Shown: piece by piece, positions 45,249 to 52,642 of the stretch
Numbering within the stretch: position 1 is the stretch's first letter
How the letters are laid out: each line of letters opens with the position of its first letter
Assembly: GCA_017303795.1 (NCBI GenBank)
Contig: JAFLBR010000012.1
Span: forward strand, 90,265 to 154,264
Length of the DNA stretch: 64,000 bases
Reading direction: 5' to 3'
DNA from: Cytophagales bacterium
Lineage (GTDB): Bacteria > Bacteroidota > Bacteroidia > Cytophagales > Cyclobacteriaceae
Notes under the pieces: model-generated
The model's input: the letters and a program-made list of their open reading frames with translations, nothing else
What the model was told of the DNA's origin: nothing
Databases searched by the model: none
Position numbers and translations under genes: made by a program

Positions 45249-45250
45249 TT

Positions 45251-45385
45251 TTTAGTCTCTAGTCTTGAGTCCTTAGTAGTTAGTCTTGAGTCCTTAGTAG
45301 TTAGTCTTGAGTATTTAGTCCTTAGTATTTAGTCCTTAGTATTTAGTTGAAACTTACTCAGGACTATATTCTAACTACTCAAGAC
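45251..45385. repeat. Tandem and inverted repeat between paaC and paaD
   Basis: Two to three copies of a 21-base unit (TAGTCTTGAGTCCTTAGTAG core, 45259-45321) pass into a 14-base unit (ATTTAGTCCTTAGT, 45313-45340). The complement TACTCAAGACTA lies near 45375-45386, so a long hairpin can form. It lies inside the operon with no coding content. Confidence 0.85.
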
Positions 45386-45390
45386 TATTC

Positions 45391-46143
45391 TCACCATTCC
45401 GCAGAAGGATCAATCCGAAACACTTCGCTCATTTCATCCAACAAGGGTTGCAGGTGTTCGCTGTGTTTGCCGGTTCGGCCTCCGTAAACAGGTATTATTG
45501 TTTTCCAGTCGGGTAGGTGCAGGTGGGTTTGGTTGAGCGTGGCTTCAATTTTCTCCAACCATTTTTTCTGTAAGTCTGCTTCGCCACTAAAAATTTTTTC
45601 AGAAATCAGTTCAGCTTCATAAGGTGAAGGTTCAAAAATTCCAAGTGCATAAGGCATGGCAACGACTAATGAATTTTGAAGTCGCGTAATGCTTTCTTCG
45701 GTAGCGGAACCGAGTTGTTTAATCCACGTGTTGGCATGTAATGTATGGTAGCGTAGCTCGCCCCGGATTTTGCGGGCTAATTGTGCCAGCGGTTCGTAAG
45801 AAGAATTACTCAACGCTTCAAAGCGCAGGGCTTCGGCTGTATCAAACAAAAAATGGCGGATTAAACTGAAGTCGTATTCCTGATTGGGCAACTCAACCAA
45901 AATACAATTATGGAATTGGTTGGCATTGCGCGTAAAGGCAACGGTATCGGGATCACTTTCGCCCAAGGTTTGAAGTAAAGTGTATAACGCCAGACTTTGC
46001 CCCACTTTATCTTGCGCCATAGATGAGAAGGCAATGTCTTCTTCCAGCAAAGGCCCAAAGCCAGTCCATTCAGAATTACGATGGCCGAGAATCAACTGGT
46101 CATCAGCTAATTTGTAGAGGAGTTCTTTAAGTGCGAGGCTCAT
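45391..46143 (-). CDS. paaC: 1,2-phenylacetyl-CoA epoxidase subunit PaaC
   Basis: 250 residues, ferritin-like helical fold. The N-terminal LADDQLILGHRNSEWTGFGP and FSSMAQDKVGQSLALY, plus helix LARKIRGELRYHTLHANTWI, match PaaC, the structural partner of the catalytic subunit PaaA. Iron ligands are not expected in PaaC; here the D-E-x-G-H of PaaA is DKVGQ. The ATG overlaps the stop of an inserted membrane-protein gene (ATGA), so translation is coupled to the insert. Confidence 0.95.
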   Translation of the reverse strand: MSLALKELLYKLADDQLILGHRNSEWTGFGPLLEEDIAFSSMAQDKVGQSLALYTLLQTLGESDPDTVAFTRNANQFHNCILVELPNQEYDFSLIRHFLFDTAEALRFEALSNSSYEPLAQLARKIRGELRYHTLHANTWIKQLGSATEESITRLQNSLVVAMPYALGIFEPSPYEAELISEKIFSGEADLQKKWLEKIEATLNQTHLHLPDWKTIIPVYGGRTGKHSEHLQPLLDEMSEVFRIDPSAEW

Positions 46144-46469
46144 GTTTTTTTTCGGGAGTAAAAAAATTTGGAACTCTCAGACCCAAACGAATATACAGTA
46201 AGGCCCACACAGATTAATATCATGTTATTTACATTTGCCAGTAATGCTTGAAGTGCCAGTGTAATAATTATTAAGAGAATAACCACAAGGCTTATTCGTT
46301 TGGAAGACCACATTTTCTTTTTGATTTCGGTTATCAGAAACCAAACACTTACAGCCAATGAAAAAATGTAAAGCAGAAGTCCGCTCCATTCAACTTTAAG
46401 AATGTATAACCCTATTAGCGTTAGAAAGCATACGATAATAATGTAGTCGATAGTGCGGTTTGATTTCAT
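46140..46469 (-). CDS. Hypothetical small membrane protein within the paa operon
   Basis: 109 residues with about four short hydrophobic helices (for example IIIVCFLTLIGLYIL and VVILLIIITLALQALL) and a basic C-terminus. I do not recognise it. It lies between vapC (2-base gap) and paaC (ATGA overlap), so it came with, or follows, the toxin-antitoxin insertion. The sequence is more AT-rich than paa genes. Confidence 0.65.
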   Translation of the reverse strand: MKSNRTIDYIIIVCFLTLIGLYILKVEWSGLLLYIFSLAVSVWFLITEIKKKMWSSKRISLVVILLIIITLALQALLANVNNMILICVGLTVYSFGSESSKFFYSRKKT

Positions 46470-46471
46470 AG

Positions 46472-46870
46472 TTACTTTGTCCAGTTTTCAATTTTCAAGT
46501 CTTCTACTCTGCTAAACTCCTTTTCATTATTTGTTACCAAAGTAAGGTCTTGGCTTTTTGCTATTGAGGCAATCAACAGATCATTTCCTCCAATCAATTC
46601 GCCTTTTCTTTCAAGCAATACTCGAATAGTACCGTATTGCTTTGCAGCCTTTGAATTAAAGTTTACAACCTTTAACCGAGAAAGAAAGTCACTTAGATTT
46701 TTTGAATTACGTTCTGTTAGTTTGCTTTTTGTAACTCCATATTCGAGTTCGGCAACAGATATTGACGAGACAAAAAGAAGATTTGGATTTGCCGATTCAA
46801 ATTTTTCATGAACCAGAGACATTTTCTTCATTATAAAAACACACGTGTCAGTATCAAGTAGATAGGCCAT
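46472..46870 (-). CDS. PIN-domain toxin, VapC-like ribonuclease
   Basis: 132 residues with the PIN fold: MAYLLDTDTCVFIM (Asp6), a central Glu in SVAELEYGV, the third acidic residue in GGNDLLIASIAKSQDLTLVTNN. VapC toxins cut initiator tRNA or rRNA in a magnesium-dependent way. The ATG shares its A with the TAA of the antitoxin gene (TAATG), the usual TA coupling. It sits inside the paa operon. Confidence 0.9.
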   Translation of the reverse strand: MAYLLDTDTCVFIMKKMSLVHEKFESANPNLLFVSSISVAELEYGVTKSKLTERNSKNLSDFLSRLKVVNFNSKAAKQYGTIRVLLERKGELIGGNDLLIASIAKSQDLTLVTNNEKEFSRVEDLKIENWTK

Positions 46871-47106
46871 TAGTCAAACATTTTTCCGCGGTTTTCCAAA
46901 GGAAGCTGAATCCTATCGGTCATAAAATCGGCAGGAGCTGTGGTCTCAGTGTTATTCCACCATTCCTTCCACTTTTTACGCTTTTCTTCTTCTGATTCTT
47001 CTGTACTATTTTTTTCTGAAATCGAAATCAGAAAATCGTGGACTTCATCTAAAAGATTCTCCGGAAGGTTATCCACTTCTTTTTTTATCTGTTCTTTCGT
47101 AACCAT
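46870..47106 (-). CDS. VapB/DUF2281-like antitoxin
   Basis: 78 residues, acidic and charged. The N-terminal KEQIKKEVDNLPENLLDEVHDFL resembles DUF2281-type antitoxins that pair with PIN toxins. A disordered acidic linker and a C-terminal toxin-binding-like tail (DRIQLPLENRGKMFD) follow. It overlaps vapC by the TAATG junction. The gene begins 12 bases after paaB ends, so the TA pair is read as part of the operon. Confidence 0.85.
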   Translation of the reverse strand: MVTKEQIKKEVDNLPENLLDEVHDFLISISEKNSTEESEEEKRKKWKEWWNNTETTAPADFMTDRIQLPLENRGKMFD

Positions 47107-47117
47107 ATCCTTGCTTT

Positions 47118-47723
47118 TTATTTAAAGTTACTCTTTTCCAAAAACTCTTTCAACTTGTCACCGCCCTTATAATCCGAAGCATCGCGGAATTTTTTTTCCG
47201 GCAACGTAATCCATAATTCTTTTTCTTCGGCTGTTGTAAATCGGATGGCATCAGTAGCAATGGCCCAGATATTATAAACCTGTTTCCCTGTATTTAATTG
47301 TTGCTTGGCTACACCCATAGCTTGTTGGGGTGTTGCTGCCAGTACGCTACCGGCATGTACGTGTTGTTTGCCACGCTTCACCAAATGGTAAACCTCAAAC
47401 GATTCTGTAACACCAGTCGCATCCACTTGCGGAATCAGATCATAGGCATTCTGATCACCTTCCGTTAAGGGCGAAACAAAAACTTCGCGTGTATCCACCA
47501 CATAAAGCGAAGTACAAGTAAACCTGCGGGTAAATGTTTCCTTAGCCAATACGTAGGCCAGTTCAATATCAGGGGCATGTACAATTCCTTCATGCTGAAA
47601 GGGCTTGCCGTCTTTTGGTTGTACAAACACTTCGAACGTACCAAACTGATCTAATGGAGCTTTGGGTAAAATCGGCTCGTTGATCTTTGGTAATCGGGCT
47701 ACACGTGGATCGAGGGAATTCAA
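47118..47723 (-). CDS. paaB: 1,2-phenylacetyl-CoA epoxidase subunit PaaB, tandem two-domain form
   Basis: 201 residues, about twice the length of the typical PaaB (about 95). Two related PaaB-type units are visible: FEVFVQPKDGKPFQHEGIVH (from about 30) with ELAYVLAKETF, and FEVYHLVKRGKQHVHAGSVL (from about 108) with QAMGVAKQQL. PaaB bridges PaaA and PaaC subunits of the epoxidase. The doubled form may reflect lineage-specific duplication. The upstream gap to paaA holds an AT-rich repeat; a VapBC pair follows directly. Confidence 0.92.
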   Translation of the reverse strand: MNSLDPRVARLPKINEPILPKAPLDQFGTFEVFVQPKDGKPFQHEGIVHAPDIELAYVLAKETFTRRFTCTSLYVVDTREVFVSPLTEGDQNAYDLIPQVDATGVTESFEVYHLVKRGKQHVHAGSVLAATPQQAMGVAKQQLNTGKQVYNIWAIATDAIRFTTAEEKELWITLPEKKFRDASDYKGGDKLKEFLEKSNFK

Positions 47724-47734
47724 AGATTTAATAT

Positions 47735-47838
47735 TTCGGATTTAGAATTTTGGATTTAGATTTTGGATTTCGGATTTAAGATTTCGGATTTGATTGCCTG
47801 GTACTAATTCGAAATTTTAAATTTTCAATTCGAAACTG
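47735..47838. repeat. AT-rich word repeat between paaA and paaB
   Basis: Several near copies of the words TTTCGGATTTAG and TTTTGGATTTAG (47745-47796) are followed by AATTCGAAATTTTAAATTTTC-like inverted words. The same ATTTCGGATTTAG word appears at 50069-50165. No reading frame is supported. Confidence 0.8.
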
Positions 47839-47840
47839 AT

Positions 47841-48824
47841 TTAAGCTAAAGGCGTAACGTAACTTGTTTTAGAAGTCTTTAAGGCTTCGCGTACCCACTT
47901 GCCGCGGGCTTCTGCTATTCTGCGCACTTCCAGTCGCTCTTTATTGCAAGGGCCATCGCCATTAATAACGCGTTTAAATTCTTCCCAATCGGGTTCGGTG
48001 TATTCCCACTTACCGGTTTCATTTTTTTTCAGGTTCGGATCGGGAATAGTAAAACCAAGTTCCCAGATTTTAGGAACATACATATCCAGAAACTGATTGC
48101 GCATTTCATCATTGGTACCCATCTTCACTTTCCAGCGCATCAGCACTTCTGTGTGTGCCGAAATTTTATCAGACGGACCAAAGAAGTGCATCATGGGTGG
48201 CCACCAACGGTTTAATGCCTCCTGAAACATTTGCCGTTGTTTGGCAGTGCCACTTGCCAGATAAATCACACAATGATGGCCGTACTTTAAGTGAAAGGAT
48301 TCTTCGGCACAAATTCTTTCCAACGCCCGGCAATAGGGCCCGTAACTTCCTTTTGCATTCGCCAACTGATTTACAATAGCACCAGCATCTACCAGCCATG
48401 AGATAAAACAGCAATCGGCCCACGTAAGGGTGGGGTAGTTAAAAATGTTAGAGTATTTCGATTTGCCGGTAATCAGGTCATCAATCATTTGCTCGCGCGA
48501 TTTGCCCAACGTTTCGGCAGCACTGTATAATAATTGTGCGTGACCAACTTCGTCCTGCACTTTAGCCATTAGCGACATTTTGCGTTTAAAGCCCGGAGCC
48601 CGTGTAATCCAGGTACCTTCAGGAAGCGCCCCAATAATTTCGCTGTGCGCATGTTGCTCAATCATGCGAATGAGTTGCTTGCGATAAAGCTGTGGCATCC
48701 AGTCGGTGGGTTCAATTTTTTCGCCACGCGCAATGCGGGCTTCAAATGCAGCCAGCAGTATCGGGTCTTCCTGCGCCAGGCCATCGGTTTTAATGCCTTC
48801 AAAAGTATTTCCGCCTCCGTACAT
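47841..48824 (-). CDS. paaA: 1,2-phenylacetyl-CoA epoxidase subunit PaaA
   Basis: 327 residues, the catalytic diiron subunit. Ferritin-like fold with [17 protein letters not shown] (D-E-x-x-H) and [13 protein letters not shown] (E-x-x-H), plus the conserved substrate-binding region [19 protein letters not shown]. PaaA with PaaB, PaaC and the reductase PaaE inserts oxygen into phenylacetyl-CoA. It is the first paa gene after the TetR-type regulator. No paaE is in the window, so electron supply must be encoded elsewhere. Confidence 0.97.
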   Translation of the reverse strand: MYGGGNTFEGIKTDGLAQEDPILLAAFEARIARGEKIEPTDWMPQLYRKQLIRMIEQHAHSEIIGALPEGTWITRAPGFKRKMSLMAKVQDEVGHAQLLYSAAETLGKSREQMIDDLITGKSKYSNIFNYPTLTWADCCFISWLVDAGAIVNQLANAKGSYGPYCRALERICAEESFHLKYGHHCVIYLASGTAKQRQMFQEALNRWWPPMMHFFGPSDKISAHTEVLMRWKVKMGTNDEMRNQFLDMYVPKIWELGFTIPDPNLKKNETGKWEYTEPDWEEFKRVINGDGPCNKERLEVRRIAEARGKWVREALKTSKTSYVTPLA

Positions 48825-48858
48825 AAATATAGAAAATTATTTGCCTAACAATCGTTTG

Positions 48859-48893
48859 CAAATATAACAGTTACCAACCTAAGAAGGTTACTG
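48859..48893 (-). promoter_or_regulatory. paa promoter and candidate TetR operator
   Basis: On the minus strand TATATTTG (48859-48866) fits the TAnnTTTG -7 consensus, 35 bases upstream of the paaA ATG. Directly upstream lies a near-palindrome CAGTTACC (48868-48875), 10-base spacer, GGTTACTG (48886-48893), matching 7 of 8 positions. It is well placed for repression by the upstream TetR-type regulator. Confidence 0.5.
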
Positions 48894-48923
48894 AAAACGA
48901 GTTAATAAAAAGGCGGGGTATGA

Positions 48924-49508
48924 TTATTTTTTCAGGCCATTTACCAGCATATCAGCCAGTTGGTGACCTAATTCTGCAGGTACAATTTTGCTTGACGGAT
49001 CGTACCACATCGGCATCCAGTTAAGAGACGAGAAGAGCGTCATTACCGCGAGTTTCTTATCGATTGAGTCTTTAAACTCACCTTTGCTGGCGCCTTCTTC
49101 AATTATAGACTTGAAGCGGTTGATGTAGTTAATGCGCAGCAAAAGAAAATCGCGCAGGTAAGGCTGGCTTAAATGGCGGTGTTCGTTCATAAACACAGCC
49201 GAGGCGGTAAGGTCTTTCGCCATTACCTGTATGTGGCCAATAATGCCGAGGCGTAATTTTTCTGATGCCGATACATTTTGTTTCTCCACTTCGGCCAACG
49301 ATTTTCTGAATTCGGCAGCCATATCGAAACAAAGGTGCTGCAGAATTTCTTCTTTGGACTTAATGTGCGAGTATAAACTTGCCGCTTCAATACCCAGCTT
49401 CTGGGCCAGGTCGCGCATGGATGATGCCGCATAGCCTTTCTCGCGAAATAATTCGGCTGCGCTGCGGATTACTTGTTCTTTGCGGGATAAATTTCCTGTT
49501 ACTTCCAT
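48924..49508 (-). CDS. TetR/AcrR family regulator, probable paa regulator
   Basis: 194 residues from the ATG at 49508. The TetR HTH is at the N-terminus: VIRSAAELFREKGYAASSMRDLAQKLGIEAASLYSHIKSKEEILQHL. The C-terminal ligand domain is helical (SAVFMNEHRHLSQPYL, LLLRINYINRFKSIIEEGASK). It lies 99 bases upstream of paaA on the same strand, suggesting it is the PaaR-type repressor that responds to phenylacetyl-CoA; this is inferred from position. Confidence 0.88.
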   Translation of the reverse strand: MEVTGNLSRKEQVIRSAAELFREKGYAASSMRDLAQKLGIEAASLYSHIKSKEEILQHLCFDMAAEFRKSLAEVEKQNVSASEKLRLGIIGHIQVMAKDLTASAVFMNEHRHLSQPYLRDFLLLRINYINRFKSIIEEGASKGEFKDSIDKKLAVMTLFSSLNWMPMWYDPSSKIVPAELGHQLADMLVNGLKK

Positions 49509-49542
49509 GATGTGGTACAAATCACAGGCTAAAGTAATTAAT

Positions 49543-49550
49543 TAAATTTG
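49543..49550 (+). promoter_or_regulatory. -7 element upstream of the gene at 49574
   Basis: TAAATTTG fits TAnnTTTG exactly, 23 bases before the ATG at 49574. A convincing -33 is not seen. Confidence 0.4.
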
Positions 49551-49573
49551 ATAAAATTCAGAAGTGCAAAAAA

Positions 49574-50068
49574 ATGAAGTTTAACTCAGTTAAGGAGTAT
49601 TTCTATCGACTCAACAATACCGGCTACCAACTGATGATGGTGCCCCTGATCATCTTTATTTATCATTATGCCAGTATTTATACCACATCGTTAGCGCTTG
49701 AACTAACCGATGTCATAGTTTACTATGCGTTAATCGCTATAAACGTACTTGCTGTAATAGCCCTAACAACTGTTCATTTTTATGTGCGATGGCAAGCACA
49801 GAAACTGACCAAACTTACCGGCCTCGGTTTGAAGCTGGAGAAACTGGGAAGTGTGTTAATGAAACGATTGATTGTATTGGCATTGGTAGCGTTGTGTATG
49901 CCAACGGCACTTGTGCTTACGCACCATAATGGTTTTGCGATTAGTTTTGGAGTTACGCTACTCTGGTACTTTGTAAACTGGCCCACACCGGGGCAGGTAA
50001 GTAAACTGTTACGCCTTAAAGGTGATGAAGAAAAAATGGTGTTGAGTAAAGGTGAAGCGTTTAAATAA
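49574..50068 (+). CDS. Hypothetical four-helix membrane protein
   Basis: 164 residues with four hydrophobic helices (MMVPLIIFIYHYA, YYALIAINVLAVIALTTV, LIVLALVALCMPTAL, FAISFGVTLLWYFV) and a positively charged loop between helices 2 and 3. The polar tail ends KGDEEKMVLSKGEAFK. Family not recognised. It diverges from the TetR gene and is convergent with a beta-barrel gene across a hairpin repeat. Confidence 0.75.
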   Translation: MKFNSVKEYFYRLNNTGYQLMMVPLIIFIYHYASIYTTSLALELTDVIVYYALIAINVLAVIALTTVHFYVRWQAQKLTKLTGLGLKLEKLGSVLMKRLIVLALVALCMPTALVLTHHNGFAISFGVTLLWYFVNWPTPGQVSKLLRLKGDEEKMVLSKGEAFK

Positions 50069-50165
50069 TTTTAGATTTAAAATTTCGGATTTAGAATTAA
50101 GAACGAGCTTAATCTAAATCCGAAATTCTAAATCCAAAATTTTAAATCCGAAATCTTTGATCCGA
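50069..50165. repeat. Palindromic AT-rich repeat between convergent genes
   Basis: AATTTCGGATTTAGAATTAAG and its near-complement (one indel) flank the loop AACGAG, forming a long hairpin (about 50080-50130). More copies of AATCCGAAAT-type words follow to 50165. It can serve as a bidirectional terminator for the two convergent genes. It shares the ATTTCGGATTTAG word with 47735-47838. Confidence 0.8.
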
Positions 50166-50167
50166 AA

Positions 50168-51169
50168 TCAAAACGTTATTCCAAAACTAAATGCATTCAA
50201 CTGCGGGCCTTTGTTTTCTACGAACAGTTCGTTCAAATCGTAGTTGAAGAAGAGATCAATATCATCGAAGCCAATTTGTGCGCGTAAACCATAGCGAATA
50301 TTGTTCAGGTAAAAGTTATCGTGGTTGCGGGGTTTACGTTCGGCATCATTTTCTTTAAACACTTGTTTGCTGTAGCTGGCTATACGATAACCTGCGTAAG
50401 GTCCCACACCTATCCGAAACGAATCGGCATTGTAGCCATCAAAGAAACTGGGCTTGCGTCTGTTGCCACCAAAATCCAGCATGGGTACTAGCGAGGCATT
50501 CAAATAAGCGGCAGTGAGTTTGCTCTTTTGAAAATCAGCATCGCGGCTATCGAGTTGAAAAATTACACCGTTATTGTCTTTGCTGATTTGGGTTTGTGCA
50601 TTTTCAAACTTAAAGTTATACCAGCTAGCGCCCAGTGCCCACTCTACATAAAACTTATTGGCCAATCGTGTACGTTGCACCGAATTGATGCCCACATACC
50701 ACGAGCCCCAGGGCTTTACGGTATAGAAACTATTGTTTTGGTCGGGGAAGCCTTCTTGCGTAACGTAGTTGTTTGTACCCAGATCGAAATTCATGGAGTG
50801 ATACGTACGCTTGCGAAATTTTTTACTCTCTTTATGATCGCTACTCCAATCCACACCCCAGTCTTCGTTGGTGTTGGCTTCCTCAACTGCTTTTACTTCA
50901 GCAATTTTTGCAGTATCGGGTTTCAAATATTCTATTGATGCCTTTTGCAATTTTGCCGTATCTTCTTTTTCCAGTTTGGCAATCAAATCGGTAATCAGTT
51001 TCTGAAAATCATATTGCTTCATGGTCTCCAGATCTTTTTTGTCTTGCACAGCCAATATCAGTTTGCTGCCTGTGCCCACCTTAATCACAACTGTATCGGC
51101 TGGTTTGGTTTGACTAAATCCAACCGCACCCCACATAACCAAACAGGCTAGTATTACATTCCGCTTCAT
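50168..51169 (-). CDS. Outer-membrane beta-barrel-like protein
   Basis: 333 residues from the ATG at 51169; signal peptide ending GFSQ. A helical region of about 80 residues (LITDLIAKLEKEDTAKLQKA) precedes a C-terminal beta-barrel: YVEWALGASWYNFKF, FRIGVGPYAGYRIASYSK, IRYGLRAQIGFDDIDLFF, and a terminal aromatic (FSFGITF). The barrel resembles PorT/OMP_b-brl families. It is the third gene of the sigma/anti-sigma operon, 2 bases after the anti-sigma stop, so it is probably part of that regulatory unit. Confidence 0.8.
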   Translation of the reverse strand: MKRNVILACLVMWGAVGFSQTKPADTVVIKVGTGSKLILAVQDKKDLETMKQYDFQKLITDLIAKLEKEDTAKLQKASIEYLKPDTAKIAEVKAVEEANTNEDWGVDWSSDHKESKKFRKRTYHSMNFDLGTNNYVTQEGFPDQNNSFYTVKPWGSWYVGINSVQRTRLANKFYVEWALGASWYNFKFENAQTQISKDNNGVIFQLDSRDADFQKSKLTAAYLNASLVPMLDFGGNRRKPSFFDGYNADSFRIGVGPYAGYRIASYSKQVFKENDAERKPRNHDNFYLNNIRYGLRAQIGFDDIDLFFNYDLNELFVENKGPQLNAFSFGITF

Positions 51170-51171
51170 AA

Positions 51172-51855
51172 TCAATTTCTTTTTGTTTTGTCTTTTCTAA
51201 AATCGAGTGCGAACAGTTCGTTCTTGGCATCGCGTAAGCTACCCAGTTCGCTATCTCCGTTTTTAATATCACGCGCTTTCTCGAGAATCTTTTGTAAACC
51301 ACTCTTGTCATCATCTGCACTGGCCAGCACAACTGGTGGCTCTGTTACAGCCGGCATTGGTTCCAAAGTAAATTCAATTACGATGGGCTTGCGGGCAGTA
51401 GCGGTTTCAGTTTTATTTTCAGCAACCAATACTTCGGTTTGTGATATTACAACCACTGGCTCTTCTGCCTTTACTTTTTCTACTTTTTCAGGTTGTGTTT
51501 CTTTTTTAGTTTCTGAAGTATTGGTCTTGGTTGCCTTTTTCTTTGATTGTTCTGGTTTAGGTTTTACTTCAGCTACCAGATTCTGTTTCTGTTCTTCCGG
51601 TTGCTCGGGCACTGTATTTTCTTTTTGCGGAGTGTTTGGTTGTTGAACCAGTTCAGGTTGAGCTTCGGAGTTTGTATTCCACAAATACCACGCCCCACTC
51701 AGCAATCCAAACAATACAAATGCAGCCGCCAGCCGCCACACCCAGACGTTATTTTTTTTTGTTAAACCGGCTGCTACTTTTTGCCACGCATCGGCCGATG
51801 GTGCAACCTGGTGGTTAGCCAGTTTGTTTTTAAAAAGTTCATCTATTCGGTTCAT
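51172..51855 (-). CDS. Putative anti-sigma factor, single-span membrane protein
   Basis: 227 residues from the ATG at 51855, which lies inside the end of the sigma gene (17-base overlap). The cytoplasmic N-terminus (IDELFKNKLANHQVAPSADAWQKVAAGL) is typical of Bacteroidota anti-sigma-like proteins. One transmembrane helix (about 40-60) follows, then a long Lys/Glu/Pro/Thr-rich periplasmic linker and a short helical end. A longer frame to 51918 would lie fully inside the sigma gene and is rejected. The role is inferred from gene order and topology. Confidence 0.8.
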   Translation of the reverse strand: MNRIDELFKNKLANHQVAPSADAWQKVAAGLTKKNNVWVWRLAAAFVLFGLLSGAWYLWNTNSEAQPELVQQPNTPQKENTVPEQPEEQKQNLVAEVKPKPEQSKKKATKTNTSETKKETQPEKVEKVKAEEPVVVISQTEVLVAENKTETATARKPIVIEFTLEPMPAVTEPPVVLASADDDKSGLQKILEKARDIKNGDSELGSLRDAKNELFALDFRKDKTKRN

Positions 51856-52426
51856 AGCCTTTTTGTTTGTAGAGCAAATCTTGCTCTGCGTTTTGTAAAC
51901 TTTTTTGTAAAGCCACACGGGCTCTGCTCAATTGCGACTTCGAAGTGTTTTCACTGATGTTCAACTGCTCGGCAATTTCTTTGTGCGAGTAGCCATCAAT
52001 GGCATACAGATTAAACACTATCCTATACCCGGCCGGCAACGCTTCAATCATCTTCATCAGGTCTTCGGCTTCCAGATGCGCTTCCAGGTTTTGGTAGTCG
52101 GGTTCGTAATCGGCTGCTTCAATGTCGGTTTCCAGGTACATGTTTTTATGCTTGCGCAGATAGCTAAGCGATTCGTTCACTACAATCTTGCGCATCCAGC
52201 CTTCAAAGTTTCCTTCGCCTGTGTATTGATCAATTTTGTTCAGGATTTTAGTGAAGGCGGTTATCCACACATCTTCGGCTTCCATTTTATCTTTGATGTA
52301 CCGGCAACAGAGGGCGTAAAGTTTTGAGGCATAGCGATCGTACAAACGTTTTTGCGCCTGGCGATCGTTGCGCCTGCAACCTTCAATCAATTCCATGTCC
52401 TTGGCCCGGTAAACCTCAAATTCCAT
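51839..52426 (-). CDS. ECF-type RNA polymerase sigma factor
   Basis: 195 residues. Region 2: DRYASKLYALCCRYIKDKMEAEDVWITAFTKI and EGWMRKIVVNESLSYLRK; region 4: LPAGYRIVFNLYAIDGYSHKEIAEQLNISENTSKSQLSRAR. This is the sigma-70 family ECF layout. The stop is inside the start of the anti-sigma gene. In Bacteroidota such sigma/anti-sigma/barrel operons respond to envelope or nutrient signals. Confidence 0.95.
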   Translation of the reverse strand: MEFEVYRAKDMELIEGCRRNDRQAQKRLYDRYASKLYALCCRYIKDKMEAEDVWITAFTKILNKIDQYTGEGNFEGWMRKIVVNESLSYLRKHKNMYLETDIEAADYEPDYQNLEAHLEAEDLMKMIEALPAGYRIVFNLYAIDGYSHKEIAEQLNISENTSKSQLSRARVALQKSLQNAEQDLLYKQKGYEPNR

Positions 52427-52489
52427 GTAAAGCAGCTAATCAATACCAAGATGCAGGTTGTGTGGGCGGGGTTGCATGGAGGGTGAAAT

Positions 52490-52565
52490 TTTTTAACCTC
52501 ACCTTGCACAAGGCGAGGGACATGCCCGGCCCCGCTCCGGAGGAGAGAGGAGGAGTTATCCTTAT
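52490..52565. repeat. GC-rich palindromic element upstream of the sigma gene
   Basis: This patch is clearly richer in G and C than its surroundings. It contains CTCACCTTGCACAAGGCGAG (a palindrome with one mismatch pair) and a purine/pyrimidine-biased GCTCCGGAGGAGAGAGGAGG. It resembles a dispersed intergenic element; no coding content. The rest of 52427-52642 shows nothing clear. Confidence 0.45.
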
Positions 52566-52642
52566 GTAGACGAGGTTTCTTGTATTGAATGGCTTTGAAA
52601 GTAATACGCATTGTAGTTAATAGCGATTTCCGTGAGTCCAAC

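Noticed and set aside
45259-45340. Tandem repeats as a possible CRISPR array
   Set aside because: The units are contiguous without unique spacers and change from 21 to 14 bases; no cas genes are nearby.
51188-51646. A 152-codon Ser/Phe-rich plus-strand frame
   Set aside because: It is the complement of the Lys/Glu-rich linker of the anti-sigma protein; the composition is an artefact.
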